A stretch of DNA of 64,000 nt, taken from positions 130,179,600-130,243,599 of the forward strand of contig NC_133771.1 of assembly GCF_003597395.2 (NCBI RefSeq), in the 5' to 3' direction. The translations under genes were made by a program, and so were the position numbers. Positions 47,300 to 58,266 of the stretch are shown here, piece by piece. Origin of the DNA: Chelonoidis abingdonii. Its lineage: Eukaryota; Chordata; Testudines; Testudinidae. The notes beneath the pieces are model-generated. The model searched no databases and was not told where the DNA came from. It saw nothing but the letters and a program-made list of their open reading frames with translations. Within the stretch, counting starts at the first letter, position 1. The number at the start of each line of letters is the position of its first letter.

Positions 47300-50250
47300 A
47301 ATGGTTAGAAACCTTCATCTAATTTCAAGCATAAACTTCCTAGTGTCTAGTTTATATCCATTTGTTCTTGCGTCCACATTAATACTAAGCTTAAATAATT
47401 CCTCTCCCTCCCTGATATTGATCCCTCTGATATATTTATAAAGAGCAATCATATCTCCCCTCAGCCTTCTTTTGGTTAGGCTAAATAAGCCAAGCTCTTT
47501 GAGTCTCCTTTCATAAGACAGGTTTTCCATTCCTCAGATCATCCTAGTAGCCCTTCTCTGTACCTGTTCCAGTTTGAATTCATGATTCTTAAACATGGGA
47601 GACCAGAACTGCACACAGTATTCCAGATGAGGTCTCACCAGTGCCTTGTATATAACGGTACTAACACCTCCTTATCTTTACTGGAAATACCTTGCCTGAT
47701 GCATCCTAAAACCGCATTAGCTTTTTTTAACGGCCATATCACATTGGCAGCTCATATCTTTAAAATGTTGAGACCAGAACTTAACCACAACATTCCAGAT
47801 GAGTTCACCAGTGCCTTTGTATAATGGTACTAGACTCCTTATCTTTACTGATACCTTCGCTGATGCATCCAAGCCGTCTTTAGCTTTTTTAACGGCCATA
47901 TCACACTGCGACCTCAATTATCTGCCAGATCTTCCTGCACGATATCCCGGTCCTTCTCTGTGTTAGCAATACCTCCCAGCTTTGTGTCATCTGCAAACTT
48001 TATTAGCACATTCCCACTTTGTGCACCAAGGTCAGTAATAAAAAGATTAAATAAAATTGGTCCCAAAACCGATCCCTGAGGAACTCCACTAGTAACCTCC
48101 TTCCAGCCTGACAGTTCACCTTTCAGTATGAGCCGTTGTTGTCTCACCTTTAACCAGTTCCTTAGCCACCATTCAATTTTCATACTGATCCCCATCTTTT
48201 CCAATTTAACAAATAATTCCCCATGTGGAACCATATCAAATGCCTTACTGAAACTGAGGTAAATTAGATCCTCTGCAAAAGCAGCAAAGAGTCCTTTGGC
48301 AGCTTATAGACTAAAAGTAGTTTTGGAGCATAAGCTTTCATGAGTGAATATCCACTTCGTCAGATCCTCCAAAACTTCTTTTAGTCTATAAGGTGCCACA
48401 GGACTCTCTGCTGCTTTTGCAGATCCAGACTAACACGGCTACTCCTCTGATACTTAGATCCACTGCGTTTCCTTTGTCTAAAAAAATCTGTTATCTTCTC
48501 AAAGAAGGTGATCAGATTGGTTTGGCATGATCTACCTTTTGTAAAACCATGTTGTATTTTGTCCCAATCATCATTGACATCAATGTCCTTAACTACTTTC
48601 TCCTTCAATTTTTTTTCCAAGACCTTGCATACTACAGATGTTAAACTAACAGACCTATAGTTACGCGGATCACATTTTTCCCCTTTCTTACAAATAGGAA
48701 CTATGTTAGCAATTCTCCAGTCATACGGTACAACCCCTGAGTTTACTGATTCGTTACAAACTCTTGCTAATGGGCTTGCAATTTCATGTGCCAGTTCCTT
48801 TAATATTTTTGGATGAAGATTATCTGGGCCTCCTGGTTTAGTTTGGCTTCTACCTCGGATGTGGTAATATCTACCTCCATATCTTCATTCCCATTTGTCA
48901 TTCTTCCATTATCCCTAAGCTCCTCATTAGCCTCATTAAAGACTGAGGTAAAATATGTGTTTAGATATTGGGCCATGCCTAGATTATCCTTAACCTCCAC
49001 TCCATCCTCAGTGTTTAGCGGTCCCACTTCTTTCTTCATTTTCTTCTTATTTATATGGCTATAGAACCTTTTACTATCAGTTTTAATTCCCTTTGCAAGG
49101 TCCAACTCTACATACCTTTTGGTCTCTCTCACTTTATCCCTACATGTTCTGACCTCAATAAGGTAGCTTTCCTTGCTAATCCCTCCCATCTTCCACTCCT
49201 TGTAGGCTTTCTGCTTTTTCTTAATCACTTCTCCGAGATGCTTGCTCATCCAGCTTGGTCTACAACTCCTGCCTATGGTTTTTTTCTCCCCTTTCTTGGG
49301 ATGCAGGCTTCTGATAGCTTCTGCAACTTTGACTTGAAGTAATCCCAGGGCTCCTCGACCTTTAGATCCACAAGTTCTTCAGTCCAATCCACTTCCCTGA
49401 CTAATTCCCTTAATTCTTTTAAAGTTAGCCCTTTTGAAATAAAGTCCCAGATCTGTTTTTGTTTGTCCTTCCATCTAGTTTGAAAGTAATTAGCTCATGC
49501 TCACTCAAACCAAGTTTGTCCCCTACAACCATTTCTTCTATGAGGTCCTCACTACTCACCAAAACCAAATCTAAAATGGCATCCCCTCTTGTTGGTTCTT
49601 CAACTGCTTGGTGAAGGAATCCATCAGCTATCGCATCCAGGAAAATCAGAGCCCTATTATTATTACTAGCACTCGTCTTCCAGTCTTTATCTGGGAAGTT
49701 ACAGTTTCCCATGATCACACAATTCCCATTAGTGTTTACTTCCTTAAAAACATTAAAAATGTCTCTATTCATATCCAGATCAGATCCCGGCGGTCTGTAG
49801 CACACCCCAAGCACTATCTCAGGGGAGGCTCTAGTAGCTTTCTTTTCCAATGTGATTTTTGCCCAGACAGACTCTTTTATCCATTCCGTCAGTTCTTATT
49901 TCTTTACAGTCTACCTCATCATTGATATACAGTGCTACTCCACCACCTTTGCCTTTATTTCTGTCTTTCCTAAACAGCACATAGCCTTCAATACCTGTAC
50001 TCCAGTCATGACTACTATTCCACCTGTGTTTCTGTTATCCCATAACTATCTGGTTTCGTTTCTCACCAGTAGCTCTAGTTCCTCTATTTTGTTACCTAGG
50101 CGCCTCGCATTAGTGTACAGACATCTTAATTTTTGCCATTTGGCTTCATTGACATTCTTACTGATTAGCCCCAGACATTCTACCACCAGTATCACTATTA
50201 GACTGGTATCTACACTACTTTCCTCCTAGTTCATTCTCACACCACGGCTG
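47300..50250 (-). pseudogene. CR1 ORF2 (endonuclease and reverse transcriptase), broken
   Basis: Endonuclease pieces at 49425-49850 include VLGVCYRPPG and SEHELITF (usual SDH). The usual GDFN is here GNCN, so a catalytic-region aspartate is changed. The linker is at 48800-49249 (WKMGGISKESY, FYSHINKKK, LNTYFTSVF). Reverse transcriptase: HGFTKGRSCQTNLITFF at 48381-48620; [20 protein letters not shown] and KFADDTKLGG (catalytic DD intact) at 47914-48234; C-terminal RLKELGLFSLTKRRLRGDM at 47315-47530. The Penelope-like insertion separates the fingers region from the palm. It would act in target-primed reverse transcription in the nucleus if intact; here the frame is interrupted many times. Confidence 0.88.
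48277..48453. mobile_element. Penelope-like 3' end as a foldback, 177 bp, inside CR1 ORF2
   Basis: The left arm AAAAGCAGCAAAGAGTCCTT ... TAGACTAAAAGTAGTTTTGG and right arm CCAAAACTTCTTTTAGTCTA ... GACTCTCTGCTGCTTTTGC are inverted copies. The right arm continues to CAGACTAACACGGCTACTCC. A 13-bp duplication TTAGATCC(T/A)CTGC flanks it (48264-48276 and 48454-48466). Confidence 0.86.
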
Positions 50251-50299
50251 TATCCTTTCTTACTTTGTTTTCTTCCCTCTCAAGATTAAATTTTCCAGC

Positions 50300-52512
50300 G
50301 TGGAGATTACCTGGATACTCCAATCATCTCCCCCAAATCCTAGTTTAAACTCTCAATCAGTTGTGCCAGCTCCACCTGAAGTCTATTTCCCTCCTTATTC
50401 AGATGAATCCTTCCTGAGAAGAACATCCTCTGTCCTGAATGCTTCCCCCAATGGCCAACATCAAAGCCCTCTTTATAGCACCACTGCGCTGTCCATCTGT
50501 TGATTTGCTGTTCCTGAGAAGGGCACAAAGGTGTGACAAAGATGATGCAGAATCCCACTGAAGATCACCTGAGCCTCAATTTCCTTAAAGCATCTTTCCC
50601 CAGCCTGGCATTAGGTCTCCCTTTGATACGTGTCCAGCGATGAATCTAGCTGGATATTTGTTCCCACATGAAGACCATCAGCAGATTCTTTCCCACCCCG
50701 GTTAGATCCTTTTCAGCCTCATATCCACATCTCGTATCTTAGCACCTAAGCAGACAAGCACACCCTTCTGTTCTCCAGATCAGCTTAGTTACAGGCCTGT
50801 CTACCTCTTCTCAGGCGTACGTCTACACTGCCAACGTTATTTCGAATTAGCTTACGATATTTACCAAAAACAGATCTAATAAATCGGTTGCGGCTCACAT
50901 GGGATCCGAAATCGATTGTTTGCTCCCAATGTCCAAAAGCTACATCGATTCAGTGAGCGCGTGCACGTGGAGCTGTTCCTAGCTATCCCAGGTAGTTCCC
51001 ACTTCCGTGTTGAGAGCACTCCCTGATGGGGCAGAAAACATGCCCGGATGCTGGGTACAAGCCTCACCCCTTCCCTGAAGCAGCAGACAACCCTTTGGCG
51101 GCCTTTTTTTCCGGAGTGCATTGAAGCAACCCATAGCCACAGGCAATCTTTCCCTTTTTTTTCACTGGCCCCGGGGAGATAACATGAGACTGTTCCGCTG
51201 AAACCACGCCAGACACTGTGTTTGAACCTACAGACATTGAGGAGCTCAGCCGAAGAATGGACAATAATTTTCCAGAGACTGCTGTGACTGTGGGATAGTG
51301 GATCTCAGACCCCCTCCCCCCTTCATGAGCTCCATTTGAGTCTCTGGCTTCCCGTTCGCTCTGTCACGCAGCGCGTGTATCCTGGAGTTTATTCAATGCT
51401 TTGCATTCGTGTTCTGTAACGGAGCTGGATACAAACGATTTGTCTCCCATACAGCGATCAGACCTAGTATCTCCAGTACGGTCTATGCTGGAGCTCTTTT
51501 TCGATTTCAGACTGCATCGCCAGCCGTGCTGATCAGACCTCCACGCTGGGCAAGCAGGAAATGTAATTCAAAAGTTCGCGGGTTTTCCTGTTTACCTACC
51601 CGCTGCATCCGAGTTCAGATTTCTGTCCAGAGCGGTCGTGCTCACTCTGGGATGCCGCTCGGAAGCCAATACATCGATTCCCGTCCACACGAACCCTAAT
51701 CCGAGTTATCGCTATCGAATTTAGCGCTACTCCTCTCGTTTAGGAGGAGTTCCGAAATCGATTAAGGAGCCGTTTAACTCGATATTAATGACGACGTCGT
51801 GTGAACGGATACAGCGTTAAATCGGTATATCGGCCATTAAACCGATTTAAAGTCACAGTGTAGACCTGGCCTCAGTAAGGAGTCCTCAATCACGAAAACT
51901 TGCCTTTTCCTGGTGACAGTGTGATTCTCCGGTCTATCCCCTGCACCCACTGGCTGCAAGTCCTCTCGATTTCAATTGTCCCTTGCAATCCATTGCAACT
52001 CATCCCGTATCCTCCTGGGGCTCATATTTGGTGGTATTATCTCCATCGACTCTTCTCCTCTTCCTATAGGACTAGCTGCTCTTCTCTTCTTCCTTGCCGT
52101 CTCACTTTCAGCGACCACCTACTTTGCCCCTTCTTCATTTTCCAACTTTGCAAACCTGTTCCTGAGCTCTATTTCTCCTTCACTAGCCCATCTTTTCCTC
52201 TGCCTGATTCTCTTAGTCACATGCTTCCACTGTCCACTTTCCTGACCCAGCAGTCTCCTCTCAGACTTCTTTGGTCCTGCTTCCATCTGCAAGTCTGAGC
52301 TTTTCCTTTCAGCCTCCTCATGTCTTTGCTCCATCATCTGCTCAAACCCCCTTCAACCAGAGTTGCCACCTGCATCTCCAATCCTCGAATCTTTTCTTCC
52401 ATCTGCTCTATCAGGTGGTACTTCATTCAGATGAAACTCTTATCAGGTACCCACTCCAGGATCACATATATGCCACAGCTTCCACATCCACATTCCACAG
52501 AGAGGAAAGGCA
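50300..52512 (-). pseudogene. CR1 ORF1, broken and split by a Harbinger-type element
   Basis: N-terminal part at 51875-52512. On the minus strand it reads VECGCGSCGIYVILEWVPD, corresponding to the CxxCGxYxxLxxLPD zinc-knuckle-like start of reptile CR1 ORF1 proteins as I know them. It is followed by a charged, probably coiled-coil region (LVEQMEEKIRGLEMQV-like, then RIRQRKRWASEGE). C-terminal part at 50300-50810 ends RIHLNKEGNRLQVELAQLI, which resembles the DGxHLxxxG C-terminal motif of SGNH-type esterase domains, with the Asp replaced by Arg. ORF1 proteins bind nucleic acid or membranes during LINE retrotransposition. The inserted element at 50814-51871 falls between these two parts. Confidence 0.7.
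50814..51871 (-). mobile_element. Harbinger-type non-autonomous element, 1058 bp, inside CR1 ORF1
   Basis: Ends GGCGTACGTCTACACTG and CAGTGTAGACCTGGCC are terminal inverted repeats, flanked by the 3-bp duplication TCA (50811-50813 and 51872-51874). Read on the minus strand, its 5' part matches the element starting at 63784, including GATTTAACGCTGTATCCG-type sequence, the block with GAGGAGTAGCGC, and GATTAGGGTTCGTGTGG. The interior near 51440-51490 holds a decayed block similar to a Myb/SANT-like reading frame that I know from reptile Harbinger-derived elements. No transposase frame remains. Confidence 0.72.
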
Positions 52513-52539
52513 TAGAGTAGCTAAGCATTCTATGTGAGG

Positions 52540-53870
52540 AGGAACGTGTCTCCCAAGGGATCCATGGCCTAGGCCTGCTCTCGAGCAGAAATGAGAACGT
52601 TAGACATTCTCCAGTGTGGTGAAGAGATCTATGGTGGGGAATCCCCAGTGGCTGAATATGTGATGTAGAGCTTCTGTATCCAGCTCCCACTTGTGGTCTT
52701 GGGAGAATCTCTTGCTCAATGAGTCTGCTGTGGTGTTCTGATGTCAAGGAAGATATGTGGCTGTCATGTTGGATACATAAGTTCCAAAATTCCTGTGCTT
52801 ACGAGCACAGAGAGAGGGACCTCATTCCACCTTGTCAGTTAATGTAGAACCTGCAGGCAATATTGCCCACCATAACTCATACTGCAATGTCTGATCAATG
52901 GTAGAAAATGTCAGCAGGCATCGTGGACTTCTCAGAGCTCTAGGTGGTCGATATGCTGGGTGGATTCAGCTACAGACCATCTGCCCTGCACTGTATGGGT
53001 CTGAAGGTACGCTCCCCAAACAATTAAAGAGGCATCAGTTGCTAGCAACATGGACGGTGCTTGCTGAAGGAAAGGGACCCCGATGCAGAGGTCTTTGGGA
53101 TGTCTACCAGAGTAATGAGTTCTTGACCTTGATAGGCATGGATAGGATCTTGTGAAGGCTGTGTCTGTGAGGTACGTTAACTGTATGTAGCCATGCATGG
53201 AAACGGCGCATGTGCAAGCTTGTGTACTTTACCACAGAAGTGGTTGCAGCCATGTGGCTGAATAGTTGAAGACATGTCCTGGCTGATATCTGGGGACAGT
53301 TATTCACCATGGATATGAGATCGACTATTGCTGAAAATCTTTGAGGTGGAAGGAAAGTTCTGGCTTATATGGCATCCAATTGTGCCCTATATACTCCAGG
53401 TGTTGCACCAGTGACAGTGTAGATTTTTCTAGGTTTATGCAAAGGCTGAGGCTTGGAAAATGGTCCATTGTCAGTCATACAGCATGAAGGGCGTTGGCCT
53501 TGAATGGGGCTTGTGGAGACAGTCATAAGTATGGAAATATAACAATGCCCTTTTTGCATAAGTAGGCAGTCACTACCATGAGGACTTTGAAGAATACTCG
53601 GGGGGGCTGTAGAGAGTCCAAAAGGTAGTACTCTGTATTGATAGCCATTGGTCCCCATGATGAATTGGAGGAACCATCTGCAGGCAGGGTGTATTGTGTT
53701 GAGGACCAAGAATCAGTCCAACAGGGGAAGAACTTGACCAGGGCTGTGACAGATGTGCAAACAGAATATCTAACTCAACAAGAAGGATTAAACTATTCCT
53801 TTTGAAGGTGGGTGACATGCTTTTATCAGTTCAGAGAGATTGGTTACTTTCCTAAGGATTTCTCCAAACA
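52540..53870 (-). pseudogene. DIRS-like retroelement relic, RT/RNase H region
   Basis: This is the clearest of the three DIRS-like relics. On the minus strand, from right to left: HPACRWFLQFIMGTNGYQYR and VLPFGLSTAP (about 53600-53700, RT fingers/palm); KKGIVIFPYL (about 53540); LEKSTLSLVQHLEYIG (about 53400-53450); a segment around 53230-53280 like LLGHMAATTSVVKY; LLATDASLIVWGAYLQTHT (about 53000-53060, RNase H start) then AQGRWSVAESTQHIDHLELR; and CLLESRPRPWIPWE at about 52560-52600 (usual CSRAGLGPGSLGD). Frames switch repeatedly and stops occur. The usual catalytic YLDD is not preserved after FPYL. It abuts the 5' end of the CR1. Confidence 0.75.
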
Positions 53871-55239
53871 GTTTTGCACCTGAAATTATTTTAGAAGTCA
53901 GCAATACCTTTCAGTGGTTGTCAGCCTTCCAAGGTACTATATTAATATTTTTTCCTTACGAGCCATCAGTGGCTCTTTCCCAGCACAGTACTTTCTCAAC
54001 ACAGTCCCAGTCCTAAATAACTTACAATATAAGGGCCTGATCATTCAGAGTACTGCACCTCAATAAAGCTGAGCACCAGTACTTAAATCAGAGACACAGA
54101 ACAATTCAGTCACAAACACAATGGATGACCGGATGACGGTCAAATCTCAAAGCAGTGTACATTGGGAGAGTGACTTCAGCCAACAGAGGCAGAAAAATGT
54201 CAACTCCTCTTCACTGATTCAAGCAATAAAAGGAAAGAAGGAACAGAAGATAGAAAATCTTTTCTTGGCTGGATGCCAAATTGCTAGTGGAGAAGTCAAC
54301 TCTGGATTTTATTTAAAGGTGTGAGGCATTTGTGCAAACTTGTTATTTAATATGTCTACAATCCTCTGTTGCACAAACTCAGTTGAAGGTCCTCAGCTTT
54401 CTCAGACATCATTAAGCAATGCACTTTTTTGCAAAACACACAAATTACAATGGCAAGGTTTTAACCCAAAATCTAGACTTAACCCTTTCACTCCTGGAGA
54501 AGCAGTATAGCATTGTGCGCTAGAAAGCATATATGCACTAAAAAGCACCATTATTCTTGAGATTTCAGAGCAAGATATTTAAATATTATTGTTGCATGCA
54601 GCCTACGGTGGAACTTGCAGGAAATGTTAAGCATTATGCAAATGCTAAAGATTATTAATAAAACAGAATCAATCAGTATTTTGTACTATGTACTTTGCTG
54701 AGATCTTGAAATTCGACCTGTCCTGAAGGAAGGAAAGCTTCTGTTTTGATCTTAAACAGGAACCCACTAACATTTAATGGTCTTTGCCCTACAGGAAAGG
54801 AGATCTCCTGCTGGACAGGTAGAATTTTCTCCTTCAGAATCTTTTGACAGACAGACAGACCGACCCTTAAAAATTAGTATACAAAAATGTATATCAGAAT
54901 AAACCACTGTTAAATACTATTAAGTAACTTTGTTCTTTTGACTAATTAGACAAAAATATAGTAACAAAATAGTGATCCATCTGTGACACACATTTGTCAC
55001 AGTGCTAAAAATTGAGTTTTTATTCAATATTTGGGCCTAATTCTATACTCTGGGATATCCACAGGCAGGTCTCCTGACTGCCCATGGGATCTCTGCATAT
55101 CAGCAGAGCAGCACAAAGCACTCCAAATACCTCCCAGTAGATCTAGCTATTGAAGAGTAGTTAACACATAACAGTTTTCAAGCACATAGACAGGGTTCAA
55201 ACAATAGCTTGCCTAACAGCCAAGTTTAGTTATTAAAGA
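53871..55239. other. Unannotated stretch with one unexplained open frame
   Basis: At 54027-54090 a GGCCTGATCATTCAGAGTAC ... GAGCACCAGTACTTAAATCAG block belongs to the palindromic MITE-like type. The plus frame 54121-54324 is discussed under findings. A short GACA tetranucleotide run is at 54848-54862. Nothing else recognised. Confidence 0.4.
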
Positions 55240-56940
55240 AACAAGGTGTGTGAGGTGCTATCTTTTATTGGACCAACTTCTGCTGGTGAGAGAGACAAGC
55301 TTTTGAGCTAACACAGAGCTCTTCTTCAGGTCTGGGAAAGGTACTCAGAGTGTACAGCTAAATACAAGGTGGAACAGACTGTTTAGCATAAGTAATTAAC
55401 ATATTTCAGGGGACCACCTGATAACACCTCTCCAATCATAGCAGGAAAAGGATAGCAAGGGGGAAGGGGAGGAGGGGAGAATGCTGCAGGAGAAAAGGGA
55501 GTTGTTAGTGGGTTATGGATTGTTGTAATAAGCCATAAATCCAGGTTTCTCTAGTCCACGATTTTTAGTGTCTAACAAAGTTATGAATTTAAGCTCCTAG
55601 GTTCATCTTTTGAAAGCACTGTGGAGGTCTCCTTTAAGGATAAGGAGGCCTGAGAGATCAAATATAGTGTGAGTGCTTTTTGAAAAGTGTTCACCCACAG
55701 GTAATATGGTATTTTTCTCTTATCAATTTCCTGTGTGCATTCATTCAAGAGCGTAGCGATTGTCTGGTTTCACTCACATAGTTGTTATTGGGGCATTTAG
55801 TGCACTGGACGAGGTACGCCACATGCTGTCATAGACAAGTGTAGGCCACGTGGATCTTGAAAGGTGTGATGATCATCGCAGCAGTGGAGACACGTTTGCA
55901 GGTTTTGGATCTGTTGTTCTGGCAGGATCTGGTGCTGCTTTGAATTGGTGTGTCCTCTGTCTCTGGGGAGCTTGCTTCTGATGATGAACTTGGAAAGGTT
56001 GGGGGGAGTGTCTGAAGACCAGAAGACACTATGGGTTGTAGTTATTTGATTATATGGGTTACAGTCAGTGTGGGGTGGCAAGTGTCAAATAGGGGTGCAT
56101 GGTCAAAGGGGAGCTTAGTTCTGTACTGAAGCAGGTTTTCTCAGGGTATTTGGTGGGCTCCTTTCCATGATGCAATCTACTTTTCTGGTGGAGTGCCTTT
56201 GGTGAAGCCAATCTGGAGTGTGTTAAGATGTATATCTTGAACTTTCTTCCCGGAGCATATTCTGTGTTATCTGAGTGTTTGGCTCTAGATAACATTTATT
56301 GATGCGTTTGAGGTAGTTACTAGAGGTATGAAGGTAGGTGTGGTGACCAGTGGGTTTCTTGTACATAGTTGTCTGTAGAGCTCCATTACTGCAGCTGATC
56401 GTGGTGTCCAGGAAGTTATGCTAGCGTGGGAGTGTTCCAGAGAGTTTAATGGACGAGTTGTGGTTGCTGAAGTTTGTGGTGAAAATCCATGAGGGATTTT
56501 AAGTCATCTGTCCAGAGGATGAAAATATCATTGATATCTCTCAGGTTTATCACTGATTTCATGATGCATTTGTCAAGAAATTCTTCTTCAAGGTTACCAA
56601 CCTCTTCATGGGCCACCTTAATGATCTCGATTAAGAAAAGTGTACATTGGATGTAGGGCAGTGGTTAGCATCTAGTGTTGGCTTCTTCAGGACCAGTTTA
56701 AAATCCGCCATGAAGTAGGCAATAATCAATGACATTGGATACTAGTGGGTACAGATGCTCTTAACTGCTTTTCATTAACAATGAGGGGCAGACATCTGTT
56801 GCATATATGGTGATCTGGACCTGCTTCATAGCCTAGAGAGCTTCCCATTTGTATGGACAGAATGAATTTCCTGTAGTATGGATTCTCTGATTTATAGAGG
56901 CTTGTTGGTTCAATGCATCTTGTTCTATTTGTCAAACAGA
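55240..56940 (-). pseudogene. Penelope-like element: RT and GIY-YIG endonuclease region plus 3' tail
   Basis: This is the only element body in the window that explains the repeated tails. On the minus strand, from right to left: the RT palm motif region at 56504-56543 reads DINDIFILWTDD (usual YIDDIFFIWT), so the first catalytic Asp is Asn. Downstream, 56065-56295 gives LSRAKHSDNTEYA and KALHQKSRLHHG, and 55797-56081 gives LPPHTDCNPY, WSSDTPPNLSKF and NLQTCLHCCDD. At 55745-55825 is a GIY-YIG-type segment, AYLVQCTKCPNNNYVSETRQ, with YVS where YVG is expected and a stop soon after. The 3' tail (55240-55350) reads in reverse TTTTATTGGACCAACTTCTG and ACACAGAGCTCTTCTTCAGG. The copy is 5' truncated near 56940 and has frameshifts. 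Confidence 0.8.
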
Positions 56941-57839
56941 TGCAGACTAACTTTTTTCAAATCTGAGTATCATCCTAATTGCATAATACAATTGCCTGAA
57001 ACATTGTATCTGTGTTTCTTCTGAAAGACGAGGATCATATTGGACAAAAATACATATAGTTCTAAACCAGCTAACCTCAAAAAACGTTTTCTAAAATTGA
57101 TGCATACCAAAAAGTCAAAGGTCTCACAACTCTTGTGCTAGATGCTCAGTCAAAGCACGTTTGTGGTCATCAAAAGATTTGGCTCCAAAAGAAAGCACTT
57201 AGGGTCACGGCATTTGTTGGCATATTGCATACATGTCACAGCTAAAAATCAGATGTGTGATACTCTTCACTTTACTGATATGCAGATCACAAAAACCCTT
57301 CACACATTGGATAAACAACTTCTATTGCCGCAGTCTCATAAATGTTCAAACACAAAAGTACACTTTTTTTCAGTCAATATGTGTGAAGTTTCATTTGTTG
57401 CCAAATTAATATTTATACTAAAAATATTTCTGCGTTTGTTTGAGCTGTATAGCAATAGCTATTTTTGTTCAAAAATGTGCATGCAACCTGAGTCCACTCC
57501 TGCACATGTGCTCATTATTTAAGGGCATTTTTAAAAATGCCATCCCAGTACTCTAAAGTGGCTGCCGAGATATTCAATCCAATTTTCCTGCTTTTGCTTT
57601 GGAGACTTATCCTGGAATGTGCACATGGGCACTACGCAAAGTTTAGAGCTCTGACACAGCTGCCCAAGAATATGTGAAAACTCTTCTGTTACCAGAACAT
57701 TAATACTGGTGGACAGCATATAGAGTAGAAAAAAAGATATAATTTATTTTAGGTTACCCCAAGATGTCAAAGGGAAGTTTTGAAAGTAAAATCCTCCCAC
57801 AGCATCTCAAATCCATAAAAGGTTCATGAGTGCTAAAGT
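56941..57839. other. Unannotated stretch
   Basis: No repeat or exon was recognised. The plus frame 57142-57522 (126 codons) lacks any family resemblance or splice context. Confidence 0.35.
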
Positions 57840-58230
57840 CGGAGTTGGACTCTTTACATTAATATATAAGAACAAAGGGTTAAACTGAAATATAAATTCA
57901 AAACAAAAAATTAAAAGATACAGTGCCAAAAGTGAAATCCCTGCAAGCAGCATGGAAACTTTTTACAGACACCATAATAGAGGTTGAATTTATATGTATA
58001 AGTCAAATTAAAATACATAGTAGGAGAACCGAAAAAAGTGCCACCGTGCCTAAACAAAAAAGTAAAAGAAGCAATGAGAGACAAGAAGGCATCCTTAAAA
58101 AAGTGGAAGTTAAATCCTAGTGAGGAAAACAGAAAGGAGCATAAACTCTGGCAAATGAAGTGTAAACAAATAATTGAGAAGGCCAAAAAGAATTTGAAGA
58201 ACAGCTAGCCAGAGAGTCAAAAAGTAATAG

Positions 58231-58233
<3 letters not shown>

Positions 58234-58263
<30 letters not shown>
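58234..58263. repeat. Poly-T run, 30 nt, within CR1
   Basis: A pure T tract at a site where related CR1 copies, as I know them, carry a shorter T run before AAGTACATCAGAAGCAGG. It looks like microsatellite growth, not an insertion, since no duplicated flanks are visible. Confidence 0.8.

Positions 58264-58266
<3 letters not shown>

Larger units (their letters stand above)
46826..52512 (-). mobile_element. Near full-length CR1 LINE, interrupted twice
   Basis: The 3' UTR is at the left (46826-47500, with TAATGGTTAGAAACCTTCAT and TTGTTCTTGCGTCCACATTA). ORF2 (47300-50250) and ORF1 (50300-52512) follow to the right, all in reverse orientation. Two later insertions lie inside: a Penelope-like foldback (48277-48453) and a Harbinger-type element (50814-51871). 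Without them it is about 4.4 kb, close to the length of a complete CR1. Near 47715-47900 a local duplication repeats the sequence around TAGCTTTTTTTAACGGCCAT. Frameshifts and stops throughout indicate a dead copy. Confidence 0.9.
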
